Below, piece by piece: positions 47,776 through 58,811 of a stretch of 64,000 bases of DNA. Below the pieces are notes generated by a model, which saw nothing but the letters and a program-made list of their open reading frames with translations, was not told the origin of the DNA and ran no database searches. Source of the stretch: Enoplosus armatus (Eukaryota; Chordata; Actinopteri; Centrarchiformes; Enoplosidae); the NCBI RefSeq assembly GCF_043641665.1, contig NC_092198.1, positions 6,818,501 to 6,882,500 of the forward strand. Direction: 5' to 3'. How positions within the stretch are numbered: position 1 is the stretch's first letter; each line of letters starts with the position of its first letter. A program made the position numbers and the translations under genes.

Positions 47776-48609
47776 CTTTTTAGGCTGCAGCTGTGTCAGG
47801 ATGTGCCTTTGACGTGATTACTGATAATAGCGTTAGCACAACTACCAAGCAGATACAGATTTTAAAAATGTAGCGTGAAAAGAGACTGAGATGAGAGAAA
47901 GAAAGAGAGAGAGGGAAATCAGAGTGGCTAGATGATTTCTCCAATAAAGGAACATATTCCTCTGGAATTTCACCAATTCTAAAATGTCTGTATTCATTCT
48001 AGAAACCATAATGAGGTCTGTCTGTGGTCATCCTCCAGTTCTCTCACTTCTTCTCTGTAAAGATAATAGGAAAGAAAGGAATAATAACAGTCTCAATAAC
48101 TGTAGTGGGCGATGTGATGAGTTCATGTACAGTATTTCCTTACAAAAGCCTGCCTACACACAGAAACCTTGGAGATGCAGGAGGCAAGGCACCATCCTTC
48201 TGTATATCTCTCCATCTCTCTGTCTTCACATATAGCCATACTTGCATATACACACACACACACACACACATGCACTGATCTCCAATGATGAGTAATGGGC
48301 CGGTCAGCACATTGATATGAAGCGGCAACATGGCCGAAAATGACAAAGACTACCTTCGTAATGCTCCATCATTCATATCCATGTCTCATTTAGGGCTGCA
48401 GAAACCCCATTATGTCCAGCTGTTTCTTTCATTTACACAGAAAGATCTATGACAGATTCAGTGGATCATTATGCATGCAGCATAAGCAGGGTATATGTAG
48501 AGATATGGTGCTGCTAACCAGACACTGACATTACAATGACCTGAACTAATAAACCAATAGAAGAGCTGGATGAAATCTTCAGTGGTGTGTTGCTGCAACC
48601 GTGAAAAAA
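47776..48609. other. Non-coding interval with a (CA)n run
   Basis: A (CA)10 run lies at 48251-48270. No gene or other repeat was recognised. Confidence 0.5.
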
Positions 48610-48820
48610 ATACAGCTTCTCATTATAACAAGAACATTTTCTGTTATATTAAGAGCTTTTCTCATTTTAACAAGATATTTTCACAATATAATGATATAAT
48701 TTTCTCTCTATTATGACACACCAACCCCCTGTTTTTGTTGAAACAAGAAACCTTTCTCTTTATATCGGCATGTCAGCTTTTCATAACACAAATGTTGTTA
48801 TAACAAGGAACCTCCACATG
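48610..48820. repeat. Degenerate array of 'ttataacaagaa' words, left block
   Basis: Successive imperfect copies of a short, partly self-complementary word: 'cattataacaagaac', 'cattttaacaagata', 'gttgaaacaagaaac', 'gttataacaaggaac', interleaved with TTTTCTC and TTTCTCTTTATA. A similar block with the same and the reverse words lies at 49245-49390. I interpret the two as parts of one low-complexity palindromic repeat family. Confidence 0.55.
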
Positions 48821-49146
48821 TTAATATATGCTTGGCATGAGACATGGCGAGATTCTGCTAACTGAGCGCAGTAGATTGGTGTCAAAACAATCAGATAAAA
48901 TGTGCGTAATATAATAATAAAATATAGAATTTACTCTGCTCAGCTGATTATGAATTTAAAAAAGTGCAGCTGTTTATTTTTCAGTTAATGCTAATGAGAA
49001 AATGGTGGCTAGTCATCGTATGTTACATTCTGATGAGCCTCCCACCAAGGCCCTATAAAACCATTCACTGCTCGGTAAAAGCCATTAACAAATAATAAAG
49101 TTTTAAGAAAAACGTCAATAGTAACAAATTAGTGAGCACCTCCCAA

Positions 49147-49148
<2 letters not shown>
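48821..49148. other. Unique-looking AT-rich spacer between the two 'ttataacaag' blocks
   Basis: No recognised repeat. It could be the interior of a single element bounded by the two blocks, or host sequence. Confidence 0.35.

Positions 49149-49193
<45 letters not shown>
49149..49193. repeat. (AC)n microsatellite
   Basis: Uninterrupted run of 45 bases. Confidence 0.97.
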
Positions 49194-49195
<2 letters not shown>

Positions 49196-49244
49196 CTCCA
49201 CTGACCATAGACTACAAGGTCTTCCCTTTGAGCTCAGATCTCTT

Positions 49245-49390
49245 TTCCATTAAAACAAGTTTCTTGTTATAATGAGATAAGTTAGCATGTTGCTGTAACA
49301 AGAAAAGTTTCTAAAAAAGTTTGTCATAATAATGAGAAAAACCTGCAATCACACCATGACACCGTTTTTCATTATAATCTTAAACTGAGC
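49245..49390. repeat. Degenerate array of 'ttataacaag' words, right block
   Basis: 'ccattaaaacaagtttcttg', 'ttgttataatgagata', 'gctgtaacaagaaaag' and 'gtcataataatgagaaa' are variants, in both orientations, of the words at 48610-48820. The block is non-coding. Confidence 0.55.
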
Positions 49391-49844
49391 AGTTTCTGTG
49401 TTGTCACAGTGGCGGCAATCTGCTGCTATAGAGATCTGACTGAGCAACAAAATGCTTGCAAATCTCACTTGTGGCTGGTTGATGACAAAGACCATCACAT
49501 AAGTGCATGGCTACAGGTTTGCTCTCTTAAGCTCTAAATCACTCTGAGTAGGACTGACAGCAAGCTGCCTCAAAATAATAAGAAACAAAGGAGAAGGGTC
49601 TGTTGAAGTGTCTCATGTAGCGAGACATCACACACAAAGCCAGAGCCCCACAACTGACACACCTAAAAGGAATGCAGCAATTCAAGTAATTAATTACGGT
49701 TGTGCTTTTCCGGCTGTGACACGTCAGACTGTCTGCTTTAAAAAACGGGCAGATTGCCTGAACGTGTTAGCCGCATTGTCATTTATGAAGCTTGCTTATT
49801 ACCAGCTGTGACAGTGCATGGCTGTGATTGTTTTCGCCTTGTGA

Positions 49845-49847
<3 letters not shown>
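49391..49847. other. Non-coding interval, nothing recognised
   Basis: The largest frame has 67 codons and no domain. Confidence 0.4.

Positions 49848-49886
<39 letters not shown>
49848..49886. repeat. (TG)n microsatellite
   Basis: Uninterrupted run of 39 bases. Confidence 0.97.
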
Positions 49887-49889
<3 letters not shown>

Positions 49890-49959
49890 CATGGTAAAAT
49901 GTGGTCCTGGAGACACCTGCTGTAGCGGGAACTACCACAGAAGCGGTTTCTAGGTTCTC

Positions 49960-50500
49960 TAGTTTGCTTTATTTCTGCAAGTGAGATGAGAAGAACAACA
50001 CCACTCTCATGTCTCTGAGTCAAGTATGGAGCTAGAAAAGACACGTTTAGCCTAGGTCAGCATAACTATTGGAAGCAAGAGGAAACAGCTAGTCTGGTTT
50101 TCTCCAAATACGGGTGGTGAGAACAGGTTTTGGTATAGGTCTCTGTACAAGCAAAAAAAAAGAAGCAAGAAAAAGGTCTGCGCCCGGCTGTTGTTAGCTA
50201 GAAAATGGTTACACCCAATAACTCCCCTTAAAACCACAAATTGTCATTTTTACATTTCTGTTTGGGTATGGATTAAGCAAATGTTTTAATGTGAGCTTTA
50301 GAGGTGTCAGTAAGCGTAATTATCACTTTGGACAGAGCCAGGCTAGCTGTTCCCCCCTGCTTCTTCTCTTCATGCTAAGCTAGGCTAACTGTGTCCTGGC
50401 TCCAGCGAACCCACAGACATGACATTGATATCAAACTTCTCATCTCACTCTTGGGAAGAAAATGAAAATTTGTATTTCTCAAAATGAACAACTCCTTCAA
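49960..50500. mobile_element. Foldback non-autonomous element, copy B
   Basis: Same family as copy A at 46690-47125. The left arm has 'gagatgagaagaacaacacc' and 'gaaacagctagtctgg'. The right arm has a 22-base segment (50330-50351) that is the exact reverse complement of 46868-46889, then 'catgctaagctaggctaact', and ends 'gtatttctcaaaatgaacaa'. This copy keeps more of the inner part than A ('aaaaccacaaattgtcattt' at about 50230). Both arms are diverged from each other, so it is not recent. It is non-coding. Confidence 0.8.
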
Positions 50501-50574
50501 TCATTAAAAACGCTTGACAGCAAAAAACAGCAAGGTGAACATGCGATTGCATTGTGTACAGTCACTCATAATGG

Positions 50575-50575
<1 letters not shown>

Positions 50576-50614
<39 letters not shown>
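50576..50614. repeat. (CA)n microsatellite
   Basis: Uninterrupted run of 39 bases. Confidence 0.97.
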
Positions 50615-50616
<2 letters not shown>

Positions 50617-52674
50617 ATAAGTTGTAGCTTTGATCCTGAGAATGACAGCTTCAGCAAACAGAAAAGCTGACATTTTTGTTTCTTATGAATGACCTCTGGT
50701 GCACAGCACAGTTTAAAACTTGCCTCCCTCAGATTTTTCTTTGTTTCCCCTAACTTTTATTCTGCCAGTGAAAAATAAACTCGGGATGAACGGTGGTCTG
50801 GGAAGGAGGAGGATTTGCTAAAAGATGCTATTGATCTCTTTATTCCTGAAATAATTTGTATGGCTTGGCAACCGCCGCATCATCCCTTATCAACGTCTGC
50901 CAAAAGCCAGGCAGCGGCCTCCTGGGTGTAAAAGCTCTGAGAAATAATGCTTCTCATCACTAGCAAGAATGGCAGAAGAGGAGAAATGAAAAGGAAGACC
51001 GGGGAGAGGTGGGGTGGAGGGGAAGGAGGTGGCATGAGAGTCGGATGATAGAGGCGAGAGGAGGCTAAGAAAATAGAGTCAAACTTTTGAGATCCACAAA
51101 GGAGACAGATCACAAGACAAAAGCAGTGAAGGCTGGGCACAGTAAACGTGTGTGAGGGTGATGATGTATACCACTGGGGAAGTTGTATCCAGGTCTGTAG
51201 AAGCAAATATGAAAACCTATGTTCAAAGTACAGCGAGTGTTTACATGAACCTGAGGCCTGAGTAATCGACTCTTGTCCAACCAGTGTATTTCATAATACC
51301 GTCTTGTTTGACCCTGGAGGGCTTAGATATCGCTGAATAATTTCGCTGAAAAAAGTTATGATATATTCTGTTCTCCCGCAATGCATTTTTGATGTTCTTC
51401 TCTGTGGAACGAAAGCACACTTCATTATGCGCTACAATGTTCTATGTTTGCCTGAACACGCAATTTGCTTTTACCAATACAACTGGTTATTTTTTCAATT
51501 CAATTTCTCTATGAGCTTGTTCGTGGAATAATAAAAACCCATTTAGTCCTATAGTTAAGATGCATCATTTCATTGTGATGGGATGTTATATTGAAAATAT
51601 ATTGAAATAGTGTTTGATAAAACTGGTAGGCGTTTCAAAGACACCAATCCTCTATGTACTGTTTCTGAATGTGCAGATCTTTCCTGAATATTTCTATTAA
51701 TTCAAACAAAACTTACATTTTGATTCCATTATCCAAAGATAAACGAATATGCCACAATTCTCTCATCAATGAAAGAATTCAGAGTGTGTAAATGCAAAAC
51801 AATGTTAATTAAAAACACTTTCCAAAGCTCAATTGCTGTATAGATTCATTTTTTCTATTCTGTTTCTTTCTTTTTGTTTAATGCATGCTAATGCAGATTG
51901 TGTTTATCAGTATTTGTAACAGTGAATAGAACATAATACCCGTCCTCTGAGCACAACATGAGAAAGCGGAGAAGACAGACAGAGCATTTGGAGACAGATG
52001 AAATAATACACGGCCCCTCTGTGCACTTCATCTCAGACAGCCGGGCCGGCTTCAACATTCCTGTCTCACCAAATGCTAACATCCCCATATCAGCATTCCT
52101 GAGGTGAAAAGTTGTGTATAAATCAGCTTATCTTTGAAGTCTATTCTCCTGATTTGCAGTGGCTTAACTGCTTTGAGTCTCTCTTCAGGTAGAGGCTGGT
52201 GGTGGAAGAGAATGGGGCTTTCTTTGCACTGCAGGTGTTGACAATGCAACACTGTCTTTGTAACAAGTGCATAATGTGTTAGAGAGTATAGACCCGTTCA
52301 GATCTGCACATTGGCATTTAGAATTGAATATGTACCACTAATCAATGTTGACATGACAGTAGTATCCATACAGCCAGAAACCGGACAATGGCAAGATAGT
52401 GATCTGAAATGCCAGATTTTATGGCGCCTTTACTGCAAGACAGTGAGCCAAGACAGTAGCCTTAAAGCCATTGTAGCAAAATGGTGATCCATCACCCACT
52501 AGATGTCACAAGCCACAACGAGACAGGGGTTATAATATGGACACACATGCTAAAGACATTTAGTTTGAAGGCATCTTGCTTCTGAAATTTGTATTTTTTT
52601 CTGTTTGAAGCCGGATAATTTGCGAGAGCATAATGTAGGGAGGGACTGGAAAGAGACTATAACAAAGAAGGCCA
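50615..52674. other. Non-coding stretch, no gene seen
   Basis: A G-rich tract lies at 51000-51030; the complementary 108-codon minus-strand frame at 51206-50880 is Pro/Ser-rich low complexity. Otherwise AT-rich and unassigned. Confidence 0.45.
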
Positions 52675-52726
52675 AGAATCAGAATCAGAATCAGAATTCT
52701 GATTCTGATTCTGATTCTGATTCTGA
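52675..52726. repeat. Palindromic AGAATC / GATTCT array
   Basis: AGAATC units in one direction meet GATTCT units in the other at a GAATTC centre (between 52696 and 52697). Arms of 22 bases (52675-52696 and 52697-52718) are perfect reverse complements, and the right arm continues for about another unit. The unit is the same as in the LINE-type tail at 23399-23444. Confidence 0.9.
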
Positions 52727-54423
52727 AAGGTGATAGTGACGACTATTGCACTACTGCATAGTCAGTGTAGCAATCTGTTGTGAAATGCTCTGCACATTCA
52801 AACTTTTTCAAAATGAAATCAATTCTTAGCACTTAGGCAGTAGCTCAAAGTATTGGGCTTTTGAAAAATCTAAAAGTTTTATTGTCCATTATTTGCCCAA
52901 ATGATGAAAGAGTCATTTTTCTTTTCATTGTGACGTGAATGGACATGTATGCCACTGTTTGCAGGTAAACACATCAGTCGGCTACACTAAGGGAAAGGTG
53001 TGAGAGAGCAAATGATTGTACAACTGGACACCAATGTTCTTCGGTTTATAGCTCATCATGAGGCCCTGCCTAAACACACTGACCTTTGTGTGTTCATGTC
53101 AAACTGACTTTTGTTAAAGGGCAGTGCTCCTCAGCTAAATGTCACCACTGGATTGTATCTCTTGTCTGTCCCTTGTTGAGCATGAGCAACATCCATCTGC
53201 TAACTCTTTGACAAAACATCCCTCCAGACGAATGCACGGCGTCTCAGAGTTCCCGGAGTCTCGTACGGTGCAGTTGCAAGCGCTACAGTGAAATACATTT
53301 GCTGCAACCTATAACTCATAATGTCATGAATACAGAGTGATTGTGTGCATGTCTGTGTATGAATATCTGCTTACTTTGGTTCCTCGCTGCCTATACCACC
53401 GACAACACAAACCAGGACATTATTATTGAAACAATAATTTAAATGTTTCGAAGACTGCCATACCACTGTGCAGGGTTGTGATTTAATTCACAATAAATCT
53501 TTAATACCTTTCCCCAGGTGGTAACGTGTGAAACAGACTGCAAATGGAGTGGGACATTGATTGAAAAGGAAGGAGTTTGGAAAGAAAATAAAGGACACAG
53601 AAACAAAATACAAAAAAAATGGATGTTTGGTCACAGGGGGCAATTGTTAACAATATCAATTAGTGCAGCCTTAAAAATATGGTAGGTCATTCTGTCAAGT
53701 GTAAAAAGTGACTTTAAAGCACCTCATCTTGTGAGAAATCACTTTTGTCTGTTTTGATCTTCGTGGAACAGTGCTGAATATGGGCACAGACACAACACAC
53801 CGTTGGGCATACAGATAACCTAGTCCAAACTGCAATTCATATTCAATCATACCTCCCCAAAACCTCTGGGAATTCATTCAGTAAACCCTCCTAGTGATGC
53901 CTCAGTGCAGGCAATGAATCCTAAGAAAGACCTGAGCAGAAAGACAGATGGCTGAGGTGCTGAGACAGCCTACACAGAGATAATTCAGGGGTAAGCCAAC
54001 CTCACTGAAATACTGAGAGCTCTGTGTTTCCCCCTGTCGTGAAGTTGAGAAGCAGCTCCTGCCATAAAGTGCCTCATCTCATGACTAACATACACGCAGG
54101 CACACACACTCTCACAGTGCCATTAACAGTAGCTGGTCTATCAGACAGAGCAAACACTCCCACTTTTAATATTTAATAATGGCAAACATAGTCTCGCTGC
54201 GAGTGCCTGTAAATACATACACACAAATGTGTGTGGGAAAACATGCACTAAGCCAACAACTCTAGGTTATGTGAACGGCAAGGCATATGTTTCAAGGTGC
54301 AGTGAAATGGAAGAAAAACAATGTTCTGAAAAATGACTTTGTTGTAGAAAAGAGAAAAAACAACTTGACAACTTCTTTCACTCCCTTTTTGCAGCGTTTA
54401 ACCAATTGGAGCAAAAAGCTCAG

Positions 54424-54428
<5 letters not shown>
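52727..54428. other. Non-coding stretch, no gene seen
   Basis: A small CpG-dense patch lies at 53227-53283. Frames are under 71 codons and no repeat family was recognised. Confidence 0.45.

Positions 54429-54479
<51 letters not shown>
54429..54479. repeat. (CA)n microsatellite
   Basis: Uninterrupted run of 51 bases. It is the first of three CA/GT runs within 370 bases. Confidence 0.97.
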
Positions 54480-54481
<2 letters not shown>

Positions 54482-54559
54482 ATTCCTTTTCCATTATAAA
54501 CCTGTGCACCATATAATAAAAACATTTATCCTTTTGATGCTGTAGATACTTGTGTCCTG

Positions 54560-54562
<3 letters not shown>

Positions 54563-54601
<39 letters not shown>
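54563..54601. repeat. (TG)n microsatellite
   Basis: Uninterrupted run of 38-39 bases, in the opposite phase to the CA run just upstream. The two could form a long imperfect hairpin. Confidence 0.95.
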
Positions 54602-54604
<3 letters not shown>

Positions 54605-54744
54605 TGTGCAAGCCCCAAGTGAATGAAGGTTGGGGCAGATGCATTAATACCCAGGTCAGAGGTTATATTGTTCTGTTGTGCCTCATCCATCTCACCACGT
54701 GCAGTGGATGTATCAGGGGGCTAACCGTAAAAATGCTCACATAT

Positions 54745-54780
<36 letters not shown>

Positions 54781-54793
54781 CACATACACACAC
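54745..54793. repeat. Interrupted (CA)n microsatellite
   Basis: CA run with a G and a T interruption. Confidence 0.93.
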
Positions 54794-56497
54794 AACAGTG
54801 CAGTCCTGAGCTATCTGGTGTGACAGTCAAACTCCAGAGGTACCGTCTCTATTCCTTTTTCACCTCTGTTCAGATGCTGCAGAGCCTCGGCTTCCCTGTT
54901 CGATCGATAATATGACAAATTGACAAAAACAGCTGTGATAAGGATGAATAGCCAAGGATCCTCTTCTCTGTCCTCCTTACAAGTTAACCGAAAGTGGATA
55001 GTGAGGCCATATAAAATGCTGTAACACTCTGTAACCGTGGCACTACACTGAATTGAAAAGAAAACCTCTATAAAGTCATTTAGTTGAGGAGCGTCAATCT
55101 GCCGTAAAACAAGTGAAAAATTGAGCTATAGGGGTGTCATCATTTCTCAAGACGAAATGAGATATGTGTAGACTCTCTCCTTGTTGGTTTCTTGGTTTGT
55201 GTTCCTAACTTTTCAAAAGAAAAAAGAGCACCGCCACTTCTGTATCAGGCAGCCACAAACATTTCCAGTAAGGGATCAGAATCCGGTTAAAGTGCTAGCT
55301 GTGGTTTTTCCCATACACATCTATTGGACTGTCTGCCTTCCCCATTATGATTGCAGGCACCTCCGCTGCTGCAAACCAATTTGTCCCGTCCCCTGTCTAC
55401 TCTGCGCCTCCTCTCTCTCCTTCTCCCTTGTTCTAATTTCTTTATATCTGCCCATCATGCTGTCTCTTATTGCACAATATTTGCCCTGCTAACATACAAG
55501 CCATGAAAGAAGTGATGTGAATCGCCAAAGAAATGTTTGCTGTGCTGCACCACTAATATTGATTCAAACCCAAAGGAAAACATTTAGAAAATGTACTACT
55601 GTTTGACATATGGAGTAAGAGGGAGGGGGTGTAAGTGTGTCTTCAACATAAAGGAAAATTGTTCCAATTGTTCCCAACTATCCCAATTGTTTGCCAAACT
55701 GTTTTAGTTAAAATTGCTGTTATGGGAAAATATAGCAGAAATAGCTATTATGACCCTGAAGAACACGAGCAAGCCTTCCGTCTGGACTGATGTAAAAACT
55801 GTGAAAGCTGCTTTTGAAGTCAGGCGTGGACAGTCTTGGTCATCCCTAAAAGTTAGCGCTTGTCCCACTTCACCTATTCCCAGGCCCCACTCCGAAATTT
55901 GCAGAGTGTAAACCCAAATTCTGTGCTACAGAACACCCCAACAGAAACCTATGGGTGATATCACATGCCCTACATCCTTGTTTTTCTAGGGATCAGTGTT
56001 GATGTTAAAACTATTAAACCCTCTGATTGTCAGATGGAGGCCAGAACACCAAAACACTGACCTGAGGCCACTGTTGACATGGCAAAACCAGCGCGTGCAC
56101 AACAGCTACCCCTGCAGATCATCCATCAGAGCATGAGCTTCCCCTGGAAGCCAATTATTATACTCCCATTTCATTCTTCTCCGCCCACATGGAAAGGAGG
56201 AGATTTTGTGTTGGAGGCTAAAGAAAAAAAAGTTGGGTAGTGATTTGAGACAAAATGAGACTGCAGGATGGATAGATGAAGATGTAAGGGAACGGAGGAG
56301 GAGGAGAAGGTTTGGGGAGAGAGCAGCCCACAGAGAAGGTTAGGCAGGATCAGACAGTGGGAGTGCTGCTGTGGAGAGAGATAGAAGCAGCTATGTAGTG
56401 ACAGTGCCCACTTAAGGCAGCCTGACAGGAGAAATCATCCACACTGTCAGCCTGGGAGAGTCAGCTCAGGGTAGTAGGAATGAAGTAAATGGAATAG
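54794..56497. other. Non-coding stretch, no gene seen
   Basis: Frames reach 103 codons (55181-55492) without a domain. A short cluster of CCAATTGTT words lies at 55662-55690. Purine-rich sequence lies at 56280-56400. Confidence 0.45.
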
Positions 56498-56501
56498 GTG
56501 T

Positions 56502-56556
<55 letters not shown>
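56498..56556. repeat. (GT)n microsatellite
   Basis: Fifty-nine bases of GT with one A interruption near the start. Confidence 0.95.
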
Positions 56557-56558
<2 letters not shown>

Positions 56559-58787
56559 TGGTTAGGGTTGAAGTGTGATGACTGTAAGTGGAGTGCTTGC
56601 AGATGTAGAGAGAGAGACAGAGGTTGTCTATGTTTTGATTTAATAAATTTCTTAGTGTTTATCTCAAACATCTGTCGTCTGCATCAAACCATTTTTCTTG
56701 GGATGACTTATTTGGGCCACGATGCAGCTGCCTTTTCTAACTGGATAACTGCCGCTACGGCCAATATTTTGTTAATATCTAACACAGCTTTGTGAATGCG
56801 TTTTTACAATTCTTTGCCCATCGGGTCTTTTGCTGTCTTTTTTTTTTTTTATGTATATTGCACTGATACTGTGGTCAAATAATTGCCAGTTGCTTTGGTA
56901 ATCGTGCACTTTACTAAGGACATGCTAGTAAAAAAAGTTTGAATTTAAATTTGAAAGACAGTTTTCTCAGTGAGAATGGGGTTGTGTTGATGCCTAGCCC
57001 TCTCTAACTCTTTCAGTCCTTAGTTTTATTTTTACATGCTCTATTTTAGTGCTTTTCACTCCTTCTGTTTGACAGATGGAAAAACAAGGTGTCAAACCAC
57101 ATACATGAACAGAGTAAAGTAAATAATCAATATACATGGAATGAGACAACTAGTTACTAGTTACGCATGTAAATAAAGTGAGAAATACACAAAAACAGGA
57201 AGAGAAATTACACTTTGCATGGAAACCCAACAATGCCAATATTATGAGAATAATAGAATTTAAATGAAAAAGTCTGATTCTCATGTTTTAAAAAAATTAG
57301 ATAAGATAAAAACTCCACTGACAAATAATTTTCAGTGCACCCCAAAGCCTACCACTGCCAATGTACAATATAAACTTATAAACTCGAAATTGCAATCTAC
57401 ACTTAAAATTCGAATTATGTGCTGATTTGAACTCATTTCTTATAAAAAAGAAATGAAGATGGCTTTTTTAATTTTCATGATGGCAAACCCACTGGGTGGG
57501 ATATATTATCATCTGTCAATCAGATGATACCGTACCACTGCTCTGGCTACTGGCCTGGGCTGCCATGTCAACCTCATATAAGTAAATTTGGCCTGTTCTT
57601 TCTTGAAAGTTAACTTTATCATATATCATGGACACACAAATGTGATTAAATGTTTAATTTTAATATTGGCAGCAGTGGTCTTTCATAATTCAGTGTATTA
57701 CAGCATATAGAAAGAAAAGAATCTCACTCTGCTCATACCTTACCTCTCCACCTTTCCTGTCTTTCAGATTTTTTTGCCTGGAAGAAGCCAAGTTGGAGGC
57801 CACTCCAGATGAATGACATGAGACATTATACAAGCTAACTGTGAACACGGAGAGGCATTCTAAAAAGACAGCTCTAATTCAATATTAAACTAATCCATCT
57901 GGCCCACGTCACTGAATGCAGATGGCTATCAGGACCAGAAACAACCTTGAGCCCAAAGACAGACGAACACTGACTCTCATTACTCAGTCCCCCTCTCCCT
58001 CGCTGTGTCTCTTTGGCTTCACTCCGCCATGCTGCGTGTGTCTGATTGGCCTAGATTGTTTCTCCTCCCTTTATTGGTTGATTCCCATTCTTGATGCTCA
58101 TTCTTTGTGCTTATCAGTGGCTGTAATAATCCATAATACGAAAAATAATTAGTATTTCCAATTTCATAGCTTTGTGTCAAAGAACACTGATTAATACTGG
58201 TACAAAAAGCAAGGGTAATTTCCTGCTTTTTTTTGTCAGTGTTCCTGCTCGTGCCACATAATTAGGTGTCACTGCTTTAGTGAAAATGACATCAAACGTT
58301 TCTCCTCCTCCATTCAAAATCCTCATGTTGCAAAGGCTACATAGATCAATAGCACAGTGGGGTGGTACGCAGCCCGTTGACGCAATGCAAATGGAATTGA
58401 GTTCGGTGGAGCTGCAGTATTGACTCTAGAAGGCAAATCCATGTCTTGACTTTCTGATTGAGTTATACAGCAGGCTTGTCGACTGGATGATTTCCTGTAG
58501 AAGCAAGAACTTTAATCTGTGGGGAAAAAAAACAACCCTGGCTAAACAAAAAGAGGACCTAGAAAGGTTTTTGATTTTTTTATTCTCTCACGCTGTGTGT
58601 GTTTTTTGCCCTCCACCACCACCACCACTTCTCGTTTGTGAGTCTATTTCTTCCTCCTTTCTCTGCTCTTTCATCAGCCATCTCCAGATCATGCTCCTTC
58701 CACTTAGCCTCTCTCCCTCCATCTTCTCCTTTCCATGTCCTTTTCTGTCCTCTTGTTTTCATCCCTCCTTCTCCCTTGTTGTCACAC
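56557..58787. other. Non-coding stretch
   Basis: Contains a T11 run at about 56830, an E-box inverted repeat at 57507-57529 (listed separately), a splice-acceptor-like string ending at 57767, and a pyrimidine-rich tract from 58560 with (CCA)n at 58612-58629. Confidence 0.45.
57507..57529. promoter_or_regulatory. Perfect inverted repeat of two E-boxes
   Basis: TATCATCTG-TCAAT-CAGATGATA has 9-base perfect arms around a 5-base spacer. Each arm holds the bHLH core CATCTG/CAGATG. The arrangement equals, in arm and spacer length, the homeodomain inverted repeat at 27098-27120. The palindrome is directly visible; any binding is inferred. Confidence 0.35.
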
Positions 58788-58811
58788 CCTCCTCCTCCTC
58801 CTCCTCCTCCC
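58788..58811. repeat. (CCT)n trinucleotide microsatellite
   Basis: Eight CCT units inside a 250-base pyrimidine-rich tract. Pro- and Ser-rich frames over this tract (up to 143 codons at 58487-58918) are its translation. Confidence 0.9.

Noticed and set aside
54287..54915. Frames with His-Thr or Cys-Val runs (also near 6447, 14784, 27283, 56447, 62454)
   Set aside because: These are translations of CA/GT microsatellites, not proteins.
57741..57830. Pyrimidine tract ending CTTTCAG at 57767, like a splice acceptor
   Set aside because: The sequence after it has stops in all frames within a short distance and no good donor, so an exon call is not supported.
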